From assembly GCA_919901335.1 (NCBI GenBank), contig CAKKOZ010000034.1:14238-28044 (forward strand): a DNA stretch of 13,807 nucleotides, in the 5' to 3' direction. Both the position numbers and the translations under genes were made by a program. The DNA comes from Nitrospiria bacterium. Its GTDB lineage: Bacteria; Nitrospirota; Nitrospiria; JACQBZ01. The notes beneath the pieces were generated by a model. That model saw only the letters and a list, made by a program, of their open reading frames with translations, made no database searches and had not been told where the DNA came from. Positions 6,145 to 13,160 of this stretch are shown here, piece by piece; positions within the stretch are counted from its first letter, which is position 1; the number at the start of each line of letters is the position of its first letter.

Positions 6145-6171
6145 TTGAGAGGAAGATGGTAAGTTTCTCAA
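6145..6171 (+). other. imperfect hairpin after lipoprotein gene
   Basis: TTGAGA-GG-AA (6145-6154) can pair with TTTCTCAA (6164-6171), giving eight pairs with a GG bulge and a 9-nt loop. The run of six T residues at 6182-6187 is 10 nt beyond the stem. A standard intrinsic terminator is therefore not convincing. Confidence 0.3.
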
Positions 6172-6185
6172 GGCGGAATTGTTTT

Positions 6186-6214
6186 TTGATCGACCCGGCG
6201 AGTTGTTGTATACT
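6186..6214 (+). promoter_or_regulatory. hemW sigma-70 promoter
   Basis: TTGATC (6186-6191), a 17-nt spacer and TATACT (6209-6214) match the consensus at 4 and 5 of 6 bases. The -10 box ends exactly 6 nt before the hemW ATG, so +1 would fall on the A of ATG, the same geometry as mtnA. Confidence 0.7.
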
Positions 6215-6220
6215 GGGGCC

Positions 6221-7372
6221 ATGACCCGACCTCTTTCCCTCTATCTTCATTTCCCATACTGCTGGAGCAAATGCCACTACTGCGCCTTCAACTCCATCCG
6301 GTATGACAAGCCTCAGAGTCTCCGCTTCCTTTCGGCTTTAGAGACGGAGATTGCCCGGTACGGCCGCCGGCTTTCCAGCCAGGGCCGCCGCCTCTCGACG
6401 ATCTTTATGGGAGGAGGGACGCCGTCCATTTTTTCGGCCGACCGGATTCTGGATGTCCTCAACCACTGCCGTGATTATTTTGATTTCTCGGAGGACGTGG
6501 AGATCACGATGGAGGCCAATCCGGGAACGGTGGATCTGGAAAAACTGACGGCCCTGAGGCGCGGAGGGATCAACCGATTGAGCATGGGCGTGCAGTCCTT
6601 TCGGAACGACGAGCTGGCCGCGCTCGGGCGCGCGCATAACGCGCGAGTCGCGCGGGAGGCCTATCGGATGGCGCGGGAGGCCGGATTTGAAAATATCAAT
6701 CTCGATTTTATTTATGCCCTGCCGGACCAGCGTTTTGAGGAATGGGCCGGCACGTTGGACGAGGCGATCGGCCTCGGGCCGGAACATCTGTCGGCCTATG
6801 CCCTGACGATCGAGGAAGGAACGCGTTTCGGCGCGGATTATGAAAACGGTCTTCTGGTGTTGCCGGAGGAGGATCGGCAGCTCCGGTTCGATGAGCTGAC
6901 CCAGGCCAAGCTTTCCGACGCGGGATATGTGCGGTACGAGGTGTCGAACTACGCGCGGCCCGGCTATGCCTGCCGCCACAATCTGTGTTACTGGAGTCAG
7001 CAGGACTACCTCGGTCTCGGGCCCGGCGCCCATTCGTATTTGGGCGACCGGCGATTCTCGAAGCTTGAAGATATTGATTCCTATATTGAGGCCGTTGCGT
7101 CCGGCGGTGAGGCGATCGACGAATCCGAACCGATCAGTCCGATGCTGGCCGGCCGGGAGGCCGTGATTTTCGGCTTGAGGAAGACGGAGGGGATCCATAT
7201 CAATGAGATCCGACGACGATATCCCCCGGCCGATCCGGATCGCCTGCTACGGAAGTTCGAGCAATGGAGCCGGGATGAGTTGATGATCCTGGATCTTCCG
7301 CATGTCCGGCTCTCTCCCAAAGGTCTTCGTCTCTGGGACCGGATCGCCGAAGAGCTCATCGCCGTGCCGTAA
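6221..7372 (+). CDS. hemW: HemW-family radical SAM protein (heme chaperone)
   Basis: 383 aa, typical of HemW and shorter than true HemN coproporphyrinogen dehydrogenases. HemW proteins bind heme and a [4Fe-4S] cluster and are thought to deliver heme to respiratory enzymes. Motifs are CWSKCHYC (14-21, CxxxCxxC cluster), FMGGGTPS (62-69), ITMEANPGT (95-103), RLSMGVQSF (119-127), LGRAHN (135-140) and the HemW hallmark HNLCYW (253-258). The GLGPGAHSY block (265-273) follows. The frame extends to a TTG at 6179, but ATG 6221 gives the normal MTRPLSLYLHFPYC start and sits at the promoter's predicted +1. The Rieske/cytochrome b operon 94 nt downstream encodes a heme protein complex, a fitting neighbour. 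Many databases mislabel this family as coproporphyrinogen III oxidase. Confidence 0.94.
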   Translation: MTRPLSLYLHFPYCWSKCHYCAFNSIRYDKPQSLRFLSALETEIARYGRRLSSQGRRLSTIFMGGGTPSIFSADRILDVLNHCRDYFDFSEDVEITMEANPGTVDLEKLTALRRGGINRLSMGVQSFRNDELAALGRAHNARVAREAYRMAREAGFENINLDFIYALPDQRFEEWAGTLDEAIGLGPEHLSAYALTIEEGTRFGADYENGLLVLPEEDRQLRFDELTQAKLSDAGYVRYEVSNYARPGYACRHNLCYWSQQDYLGLGPGAHSYLGDRRFSKLEDIDSYIEAVASGGEAIDESEPISPMLAGREAVIFGLRKTEGIHINEIRRRYPPADPDRLLRKFEQWSRDELMILDLPHVRLSPKGLRLWDRIAEELIAVP

Positions 7373-7466
7373 ACTTCATCGGAGAATCCGCCTCAACCGT
7401 CCTTGATTTCCATCGGATGAGGCGATAGCGTATCTTGACATCCATCCCCTTTGTGAGGCCCCATCC

Positions 7467-7961
7467 TTGGAACGTCGAACCTTTTTCACCCGCATGACCG
7501 CGCTCATCATGGGCTTGATCGGGCTGGCCCTCTCGATTCCGCTGGTCGGCTACGTGGTTTCGCCGGCCTTGCGCCGGCAGGCCCGGGATTGGGCCGAAGC
7601 CGGCACGGTGGATGAATTAAATGTCGGCGTTCCCCGGGAGCTCACCTATGTCGTGACCGTGCATGACGGCTGGTTGAAGACCACGGCCATAAAATCGGTC
7701 TGGGCCGTCCGTCAGCCCGAGGGGGATGTCACGGTCTTCGCTCCTCTTTGCACGCATCTCGGATGCGGGTATCGTTGGGATTCGGACGATCTCACATTCA
7801 AGTGTCCATGTCATAACAGTATCTTTAATATTGATGGAAAGGTCATCGCCGGTCCGGCCCCGCGTCCGCTGGATCGCCTGCCGGTCAAAATGGAAGGCGG
7901 CCGCCTGTTCGTGATCGATAAGCAATTCAAATCGGGGACATCCCGGCAGATCGAGTTGTGA
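7467..7961 (+). CDS. Rieske iron-sulfur protein of a cytochrome bc/b6f-type complex
   Basis: 164 aa. It carries electrons from quinol to cytochrome c in the bc complex, anchored in the membrane with its [2Fe-2S] domain outside. The cluster boxes are CTHLGC (95-100: Cys95, His97) and CPCHNSIF (113-120: Cys113, His116), with disulfide Cys100 and Cys115. GPAPRPL (129-135) is the usual proline loop. The start is TTG 7467, as no other in-frame start lies just upstream. GAGG at 7455-7458 is 8 nt before it, and it yields a Tat-like MERRTFFTR leader plus a membrane helix (11-31). Starting at ATG 7494 would lose the twin arginine. The stop overlaps the cytochrome b GTG (GTGA). Promoter evidence is weak: TTGATT (7403) with TAGCGT (7426) at 17 nt. 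A perfect TTGACA at 7435 has no -10. Confidence 0.94.
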   Translation: MERRTFFTRMTALIMGLIGLALSIPLVGYVVSPALRRQARDWAEAGTVDELNVGVPRELTYVVTVHDGWLKTTAIKSVWAVRQPEGDVTVFAPLCTHLGCGYRWDSDDLTFKCPCHNSIFNIDGKVIAGPAPRPLDRLPVKMEGGRLFVIDKQFKSGTSRQIEL

Positions 7962-9328
7962 CGCGGGCGATGACGATGATCCGATCGGTTTATCACTGGC
8001 TGGACCGGCGACTGAGGCTCAAGCCCATCGGGGAGATGCTCTTGAACGAGCCGATCCCCGGCGGCGCCAGTTGGGTGTACGTCTTCGGGAGCGCCACATT
8101 TTTCCTTTTCTTGCTTCAACTCCTTACAGGGATGTTCCTCGCCATTTATTATGCCCCGACGCCGGATCATGCCTACGACAGCATCCGGTTCATCATGTCC
8201 TCGGTGACATTCGGCGCCTTTGTGAGAGGGTTGCATCACTGGGGGGCGAGCGCCATGGTGGTGGCGATCGGGCTCCACATGCTCCAGGTCTATCTGTACG
8301 GCGCCTACAAACCGCCTCGGGAAGTGATGTGGATGTCCGGGGTGGCGCTGTTTCTCCTGACCCTTGCTTTTGCTTTCAGCGGTTATCTGCTGCCGTGGGA
8401 TCAAAAGGCGTACTGGGCGACGCAGATCGGGATCAATATGGTCGGCACGGTTCCCTGGATCGGTGATGATCTGGTTCGAATCATCCGGGGCGGTGAAACC
8501 CTGGGCGCACTGACCCTGACCCGCTTCTTCGCGCTTCATGTCCTCTTTCTTCCCCTCCTGATGTTCGGTTGGATCGCGCTCCATCTGTTTATTCTGAGAC
8601 GAATCGGTCCGGCCGGCTCGTTTGAAGAAAGGAGAGCCGCCGAATCCGGGGCGGCCGTGCCGGTGGAGCGAAGGCGTCGGACCGTGAGCGAGCCCTTTTA
8701 TCCAAGACAGGTCTTCATGGACGCGGTGGTGATGGGCGGGGTGTTCTTGATCGTGGCCGTCCTGGCGATCGGGTTGCCGTTCCCGCTGGCCGATAAGGCC
8801 GATCCATCGGACACGAGTTTCAAGCCGATTCCGGAATGGTACTTTCTGTTCTATTATCAGGGTCTGAAGTACGTCCACGGCCCTTTTGCGCCCCTGGCGA
8901 CCTGGATCCTGCCGATGGTTTTTTACGCGTTTCTGATGTTCCTGCCCTTCCTGGATCGGAACCCGGTGCGCAATCCGGCAAAACGTCCGAAGGCAATCCT
9001 GATCGGGGTTGCTTTCCTGGCCGGCGTGTTCGGCCTGATGGCGGTTTCTCTGAACGAAATCTACTCCGTTCCGACCACGGATCCCTCGGTGGTGAGAGGC
9101 CGGGAACTCTATTCCAAGCTTCAATGCGGCGGGTGTCATCGCATTCATGGCTCCGGCGGCGCCGTGGGACCGGACCTGTCTTATGTGGGAAAAACACGGG
9201 ACCGGGACTGGCTGATCCGCCACTTCATCGATCCGCAGGCGGTGGTGCCCGGCTCGTTCATGCCTCCGTTTCCGTTAAGTCCGACGGAAATGGACGATCT
9301 GACAAATTATATGCTGAGCTTGCGGTAA
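7958..9328 (+). CDS. cytochrome b (b6-like) with fused C-terminal cytochrome c domain
   Basis: 456 aa, the quinol-oxidising core of the complex. Heme b ligands are probably His93 and His107 in one pair of helices and His194 and His209 in the other. The 14/15 spacing is that of cytochrome b6 rather than mitochondrial cytochrome b (14/14). PEWY (292-295) marks the quinol-oxidation site. The subunit-IV half is fused (about 245-370). Val42 stands where b6 has the Cys that holds the extra heme c. After the last helix (about 346-366) a cytochrome c domain follows, with CGGCH (390-394) and Met435 in SFMPPF as the likely axial ligand. This domain probably replaces a separate cytochrome c1. GTG 7958 overlaps the Rieske stop as GTGA; ATG 7970 or 7976 are alternatives. 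The next gene starts directly after the stop. Confidence 0.93.
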   Translation: MTRAMTMIRSVYHWLDRRLRLKPIGEMLLNEPIPGGASWVYVFGSATFFLFLLQLLTGMFLAIYYAPTPDHAYDSIRFIMSSVTFGAFVRGLHHWGASAMVVAIGLHMLQVYLYGAYKPPREVMWMSGVALFLLTLAFAFSGYLLPWDQKAYWATQIGINMVGTVPWIGDDLVRIIRGGETLGALTLTRFFALHVLFLPLLMFGWIALHLFILRRIGPAGSFEERRAAESGAAVPVERRRRTVSEPFYPRQVFMDAVVMGGVFLIVAVLAIGLPFPLADKADPSDTSFKPIPEWYFLFYYQGLKYVHGPFAPLATWILPMVFYAFLMFLPFLDRNPVRNPAKRPKAILIGVAFLAGVFGLMAVSLNEIYSVPTTDPSVVRGRELYSKLQCGGCHRIHGSGGAVGPDLSYVGKTRDRDWLIRHFIDPQAVVPGSFMPPFPLSPTEMDDLTNYMLSLR

Positions 9329-10288
9329 ATGGAGTACAAGAACTACTATAAGATCTTGGGCGTCCCCAAGGCCGCGTCCGGACCGGAAATTAAAAAAGCT
9401 TATCGTAAGTTGGCCCGGCAGTTTCATCCCGATCTGAATCCGGGAAACAAGACGGCGGAGGAGCGTTTCAAGGAAATCAACGAGGCCAACGAAGTTCTGG
9501 GCGATTTGGAGAAGCGTCGGAAATACGATGAACTCGGTTCCAATTGGGAGCAGATTCAGAGGGATCGCGACTACGCGCGTCAATATGCGCGTCCCGGTTT
9601 TGAGTGGTCGCCTGAGACGTTCGACCTCGGGGATTTCTTTGCGACGTTTTTTGGGGAAGGAATGTCCGGACGGGGGGGCGGACCGTTTGCCGCCGGCCCT
9701 CGTCCGGGAGGGAATCTGCAATACGAGATTCCACTCACGCTGGAGGACCTCTATCAGGGAGCCCGTAAATTATTGAATCTCTCTGTGGGCAAGACCGATC
9801 ACGGGACCGGCCGGATCCGGAGCCCGCGCGAGGTCCAGGTCAAGATACCCAAGGGGGTGACGGAGGGATCAAAGATCCGTCTGGCCGGATTGGGGGATAA
9901 AGGAATGCAGGGAGGGCCTGCGGGTGATCTCTATCTGGTGATTCGGGTTCTTCCTCATCGGTTGTTTCATCTCAACGGGTACGATCTTGAAGCGGATCTG
10001 CCCGTTTGGGCGGACGAAGCCGTTCTGGGAACGCAGATCGCCGTTCCAACGCTGGATCAGAGGGTTCTCTTAAAGGTCCCGCCCGGCAGTCAATCGGGAC
10101 AGCGGTTCCGCTTGAACGGAAAAGGACTGCACAAGCCGCGAGGGGAGGGCATGGGCGATCTGTATTACAGGATACGGGTCATGGTTCCTGATCAGGTGAG
10201 CGCCAAGGAGCGGGAACTTTTGACCGAGCTGCGCCGGCTGAGAGTCGAGCGCGGCGATGACAAGGCCATCCGGAAAAACCTGGCGTGA
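9329..10288 (+). CDS. CbpA-type J-domain co-chaperone
   Basis: 319 aa. It is an Hsp40-family partner that stimulates DnaK ATPase. The J-domain (about 4-70) has the essential HPD at 33-35 and EEINEAN-like helix IV residues. A Gly-rich stretch with GEGMSGRGGGPF (109-120) follows. Two beta-sandwich client-binding domains run from about 130 to 295, including LTLEDLYQGARK (136-147), PKGVTEGSKIRLAGLGDKG and VPPGSQSGQRFRLNGKGL. There is no CxxCxGxG zinc finger, so it is the DnaJ type II (CbpA) form, not canonical DnaJ. ATG 9329 abuts the cytochrome b stop with no gap and no strong ribosome site. Translation probably depends on coupling. A chaperone in a respiratory operon may be incidental or may serve complex assembly; only expression data could tell. 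Confidence 0.93.
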   Translation: MEYKNYYKILGVPKAASGPEIKKAYRKLARQFHPDLNPGNKTAEERFKEINEANEVLGDLEKRRKYDELGSNWEQIQRDRDYARQYARPGFEWSPETFDLGDFFATFFGEGMSGRGGGPFAAGPRPGGNLQYEIPLTLEDLYQGARKLLNLSVGKTDHGTGRIRSPREVQVKIPKGVTEGSKIRLAGLGDKGMQGGPAGDLYLVIRVLPHRLFHLNGYDLEADLPVWADEAVLGTQIAVPTLDQRVLLKVPPGSQSGQRFRLNGKGLHKPRGEGMGDLYYRIRVMVPDQVSAKERELLTELRRLRVERGDDKAIRKNLA

Positions 10289-10359
10289 GCCATGCCGCTT
10301 GCGCTGCCCGTCTTTCGTTTGAAGTGACCAAAACGGGATCAAGTGTCGGGAGAAACATC

Positions 10360-10388
10360 TTGACAAGAGATGGGGTGATGGTTACAAT
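10360..10388 (+). promoter_or_regulatory. clpC sigma-70 promoter
   Basis: TTGACA (10360-10365), a 17-nt spacer and TACAAT (10383-10388) match the consensus at 6 and 5 of 6 bases. The predicted start is near 10395, at the first bases of the long inverted repeat. No CIRCE-type element (TTAGCACTC-N9-GAGTGCTAA) is visible nearby. Confidence 0.85.
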
Positions 10389-10393
10389 GAAAT

Positions 10394-10493
10394 CAGGCGA
10401 GTTTGCTTAGATAAAGACTCGGTGGAACGCGGTTGCCGTTGTTAAAGTATCCGATGTTTTGTCGTGAAATCAGTGGGCTGTAAAACTCGCCTG
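10394..10493 (+). promoter_or_regulatory. structured clpC 5' leader closed by an 11-bp inverted repeat
   Basis: CAGGCGAGTTT (10394-10404) is the exact reverse complement of AAACTCGCCTG (10483-10493), with 78 nt between. The left arm starts at the predicted transcription start, so the first ~100 nt of the mRNA would be held by this stem. Small inner hairpins can be drawn: CTT-AGATA-AAG, CGGTG/TGCCG with G-U pairs, CGAT-GTTTT-GTCG and CAG-TGGG-CTG. Another 27 nt separate it from the strong ribosome site TAAGGAGGT (10521-10529), which is outside the stem. I see no oligo-T terminator after it and no match to riboswitch classes I know. The stem is certain as sequence; its function is inference. 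Confidence 0.6.
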
Positions 10494-10532
10494 GTTTCTT
10501 GTGGTATGGGCGGCAAAGGCTAAGGAGGTCCG

Positions 10533-12962
10533 ATGTTCGAGCGATTTACAGATAAGGGAAGGAAGATTATCATCCTGGCGCGGGAAGAAGCCGAGCGCCA
10601 TCAAAACGACTATCTGGGCACGGAACATATGGCTCTGGCGGTTTTGCGAGAAACGGATGGGATCGCGTTGGCCATCTTAAAGAAGATGGGGCTTTCTACC
10701 GAGCAGGTTCGTCTTGAGATCGAGCGAAACCTGCCCAGTGGCGGCAGCACGATGACGTTTGGCGAGATTCCATTCACGCCCCGCGTAAAAAAGGTGATCG
10801 AGTTTGCAGTGGAAGAGGCCCGATTGCTGGGCCATAACCATATCGGGAGCGAGCATTTGCTTTTAGGCCTTCTTCGCGAGGAAGAAGGCATCGGAGGAAA
10901 GATCCTTCGAAGCCTGGGAGCCAACCTACTTACCGCGCGTCAGCTTACAGTTAATTTTCTCCGTAAATCCGTCCCCCGCGAGCGAGAAAAGAAAAGCAAC
11001 ACCCCTGCGTTGGACGAGTTCGGCCGGGATCTGACCCAGATGGCGAGCGAGGGGTCTCTGGATCCGGTGATCGGCCGCGCCGATGAGATTGAGCGGGTTC
11101 TTCAGATTTTGTGCCGGCGGACCAAGAACAATCCGGCCCTGATCGGAGAGTCCGGAGTCGGAAAAACGGCGATTGTGGAGGGATTGGCCCAGCGGATCGT
11201 CTCGACCGAAGTTCCGGATAATCTTCTGAACCACCGCGTGATTGCCTTGGATCTGGGTTCTTTGGTGGCGGGAACAAAATATCGCGGGCAGTTCGAAGAG
11301 CGATTGAAAGTGGTCATGAAAGAGATCGTCCAGGCGGGGAATGTCATCATCTTTATTGATGAGCTCCATACCCTGGTCGGCGCCGGTGCGGCGGAAGGCT
11401 CCATTGACGCGTCCAATATGCTCAAACCGGCACTGGCCCGGGGCGAGATCCAGTGCATCGGGGCAACGACCCTGGATGAGTACCGTAAGCATATCGAGAA
11501 AGACGGTGCTCTCAAGCGGCGATTCCAGCCTATTTTTGTTCAACCGCCCAGCGCTGAGGAGACCGTTAAAATCGTCCAAGGGCTTCGAGATCGCTATGAG
11601 AAGCACCACGGTGTCGAGATCACGGAGGAGGCCATCCGGGAGGCCGTTCGTCTGTCGGACCGCTACATCACCGATCGATTCATGCCCGACAAGGTGATCG
11701 ACGTGATTGACGAGACCGGTTCGCGGGCCAAGATGAAGAGCTATTCGTTGCCCGATGAGTTGAAGGCATTGGAACAGGAACTGAAGCGGGTGACCCGCGA
11801 CAAGGAGTTGGCCGTGACCCTTCAAAATTTTGAAGAGGCGGTCAAGCTCCGGGAGGAAGAAGAGCGTCACAAACGGCTGCTGGAAGAGGCAAAGCGGGAG
11901 TGGAAAAAGAGTCAGGAGAAAAATCGGCCGGTGATCTCAAAAGAGGATGTCGGGTATGTCGTGTCAAAAATGACCGGGATCCCATTGTATAAGTTGGAAG
12001 AGGCGGAATCCCAGAAACTTCTTCATATGGAAGAAGAGCTTCACAAGCGCATCGTGGGACAGGAAGAGGCGATCACGGCCGTCTGCCGCGCCATCCGGCG
12101 TTCCCGGATGGGGCTGAAAGAGGCCAAAAGACCGATTGGATCGTTCATCTTTCTGGGGCCGACCGGTGTCGGAAAAACCGAGCTGGCCAAAGCGCTGGCG
12201 GAGTTTTTATTTGATGACGAAAGCGCTTTGATCCGTATCGACATGTCGGAATACATGGAAAAGTTCATGGGATCGCGGCTGATCGGAGCCCCGCCGGGGT
12301 ATGTGGGATATGAAGAAGGCGGGCAGTTGACCGAGACCGTCCGGCGACGGCCTTATTCGGTTGTCCTGTTTGACGAGATTGAAAAGGCCCACCCTGATAT
12401 TTTTCACATGCTGCTCCAGGTCTTGGAGGATGGCTGCCTGACCGACAATCTGGGTCGCAAGGTGGACTTCAAGAACTGTATTCTGATCATGACCTCCAAC
12501 CTTGGAACCAAGTTGTTCCACAAAGGTTCCACGCTTGGATTCCAGAAAGAAGGGGAAGAAGAGAAACGAGGCCGTATGAAGGACGACGTCCTGGCCGAGT
12601 TGAAAAAGGGGTTCAACCCGGAGTTTCTCAATCGGATCGATGAGGCGATCGTCTTCCATCCTTTGGAGAGGCGGCATCTGATCAAGATAGTGGATATTCT
12701 GATCGAGGAAGTCAACCAACGGCTTACCGATCGCGGTATTCAACTGGAGGTGACGCCGGAAGTCAAGACGTGGCTGACCCAGGAAGGGTATGAGCCGGCC
12801 TATGGGGCTCGACCGATGCGGCGCGTCATCCAGAAAAATATCGGCGGTCCGTTGTCCGAGGAACTGATCAAGGGGCGCTTTAAAGACGCCAAACGAATCA
12901 AGGTGGTCCTGAAAGACAATGAGCTCACCTTTGTGGAAGATGAGGTGTTGGCGGGAGTGTAA
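10533..12962 (+). CDS. clpC: ClpC-type AAA+ unfoldase
   Basis: 809 aa, normal for ClpC. It unfolds proteins and feeds them to the ClpP protease in the cytosol. The two N-domain repeats (about 3-70 and 78-145) are adaptor- and substrate-binding. The first AAA+ domain has Walker A GESGVGKT (205-212) and Walker B IIFIDE ending in Asp276-Glu277. A short coiled-coil middle domain (about 405-470, with NFEEAVKLREEEE) is of the ClpC kind and shorter than that of ClpB. The second AAA+ domain has GPTGVGKT (542-549), the GYVG pore loop (589-592), Walker B VLFDEIE (610-616) and sensor-2 GAR (758-760). LGF at 668-670 is the ClpP-docking tripeptide. ATG 10533 follows TAAGGAGGT by 3 nt. No ctsR or mcsAB precedes it, so the Firmicutes-type control of clpC is absent here. 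Confidence 0.97.
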   Translation: MFERFTDKGRKIIILAREEAERHQNDYLGTEHMALAVLRETDGIALAILKKMGLSTEQVRLEIERNLPSGGSTMTFGEIPFTPRVKKVIEFAVEEARLLGHNHIGSEHLLLGLLREEEGIGGKILRSLGANLLTARQLTVNFLRKSVPREREKKSNTPALDEFGRDLTQMASEGSLDPVIGRADEIERVLQILCRRTKNNPALIGESGVGKTAIVEGLAQRIVSTEVPDNLLNHRVIALDLGSLVAGTKYRGQFEERLKVVMKEIVQAGNVIIFIDELHTLVGAGAAEGSIDASNMLKPALARGEIQCIGATTLDEYRKHIEKDGALKRRFQPIFVQPPSAEETVKIVQGLRDRYEKHHGVEITEEAIREAVRLSDRYITDRFMPDKVIDVIDETGSRAKMKSYSLPDELKALEQELKRVTRDKELAVTLQNFEEAVKLREEEERHKRLLEEAKREWKKSQEKNRPVISKEDVGYVVSKMTGIPLYKLEEAESQKLLHMEEELHKRIVGQEEAITAVCRAIRRSRMGLKEAKRPIGSFIFLGPTGVGKTELAKALAEFLFDDESALIRIDMSEYMEKFMGSRLIGAPPGYVGYEEGGQLTETVRRRPYSVVLFDEIEKAHPDIFHMLLQVLEDGCLTDNLGRKVDFKNCILIMTSNLGTKLFHKGSTLGFQKEGEEEKRGRMKDDVLAELKKGFNPEFLNRIDEAIVFHPLERRHLIKIVDILIEEVNQRLTDRGIQLEVTPEVKTWLTQEGYEPAYGARPMRRVIQKNIGGPLSEELIKGRFKDAKRIKVVLKDNELTFVEDEVLAGV

Positions 12963-13049
12963 CCGCGCCGACCTTTCAAGAATGCGCATCATCGGTGCGT
13001 AGCACAACGGATCCTTCCCGGACGGTCGCCATCCCTCCCCGTCAGAAAA

Positions 13050-13119
13050 CCAGTTTACTGGGCAGAGAAACCTCTTGACCGCTTGCCGTTGTTTGGTCAT
13101 CGAACACGCAGGGCAAGCG
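13050..13119 (+). promoter_or_regulatory. candidate tsaD upstream regulatory tract
   Basis: The 198-nt gap between clpC and tsaD holds a short hairpin CCAGT-TT-ACTGG (13050-13061), a -35-like TTGACC (13075-13080) and a stem CGCTTGCC (13080-13087)/GGCAAGCG (13112-13119) with a 24-nt loop. No convincing -10 box follows the TTGACC at 16-18 nt. The block 13065-13079 closely resembles 10350-10364 at the clpC promoter. The rest of the gap shows no gene and no oligo-T terminator. Confidence 0.35.
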
Positions 13120-13160
13120 CATTCCCCTCGGTTTAAGACGATCAAAGGGGGCTTCGGAGC

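Noticed and set aside
7435..7440. A perfect TTGACA just before the Rieske gene as its promoter
   Set aside because: At 16-18 nt downstream the sequence is G/C-rich with no -10 resemblance.
7811..9223. A 470-codon minus-strand frame opposite cytochrome b
   Set aside because: It is antisense to a clearly conserved gene, has shadow-like composition rich in His, Gln, Arg and Pro, and shows no recognisable motif. Long open antisense frames are common in G+C-rich genes.
10307..10337. An intrinsic terminator after the J-protein gene (CCCGT...ACGGG)
   Set aside because: The stem is short with a bulge and long loop, and no T tract follows.
10926..11870. A 314-codon minus-strand frame opposite clpC
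   Set aside because: The sense strand encodes intact AAA+ motifs over the same span, and the antisense product has no recognisable domain.
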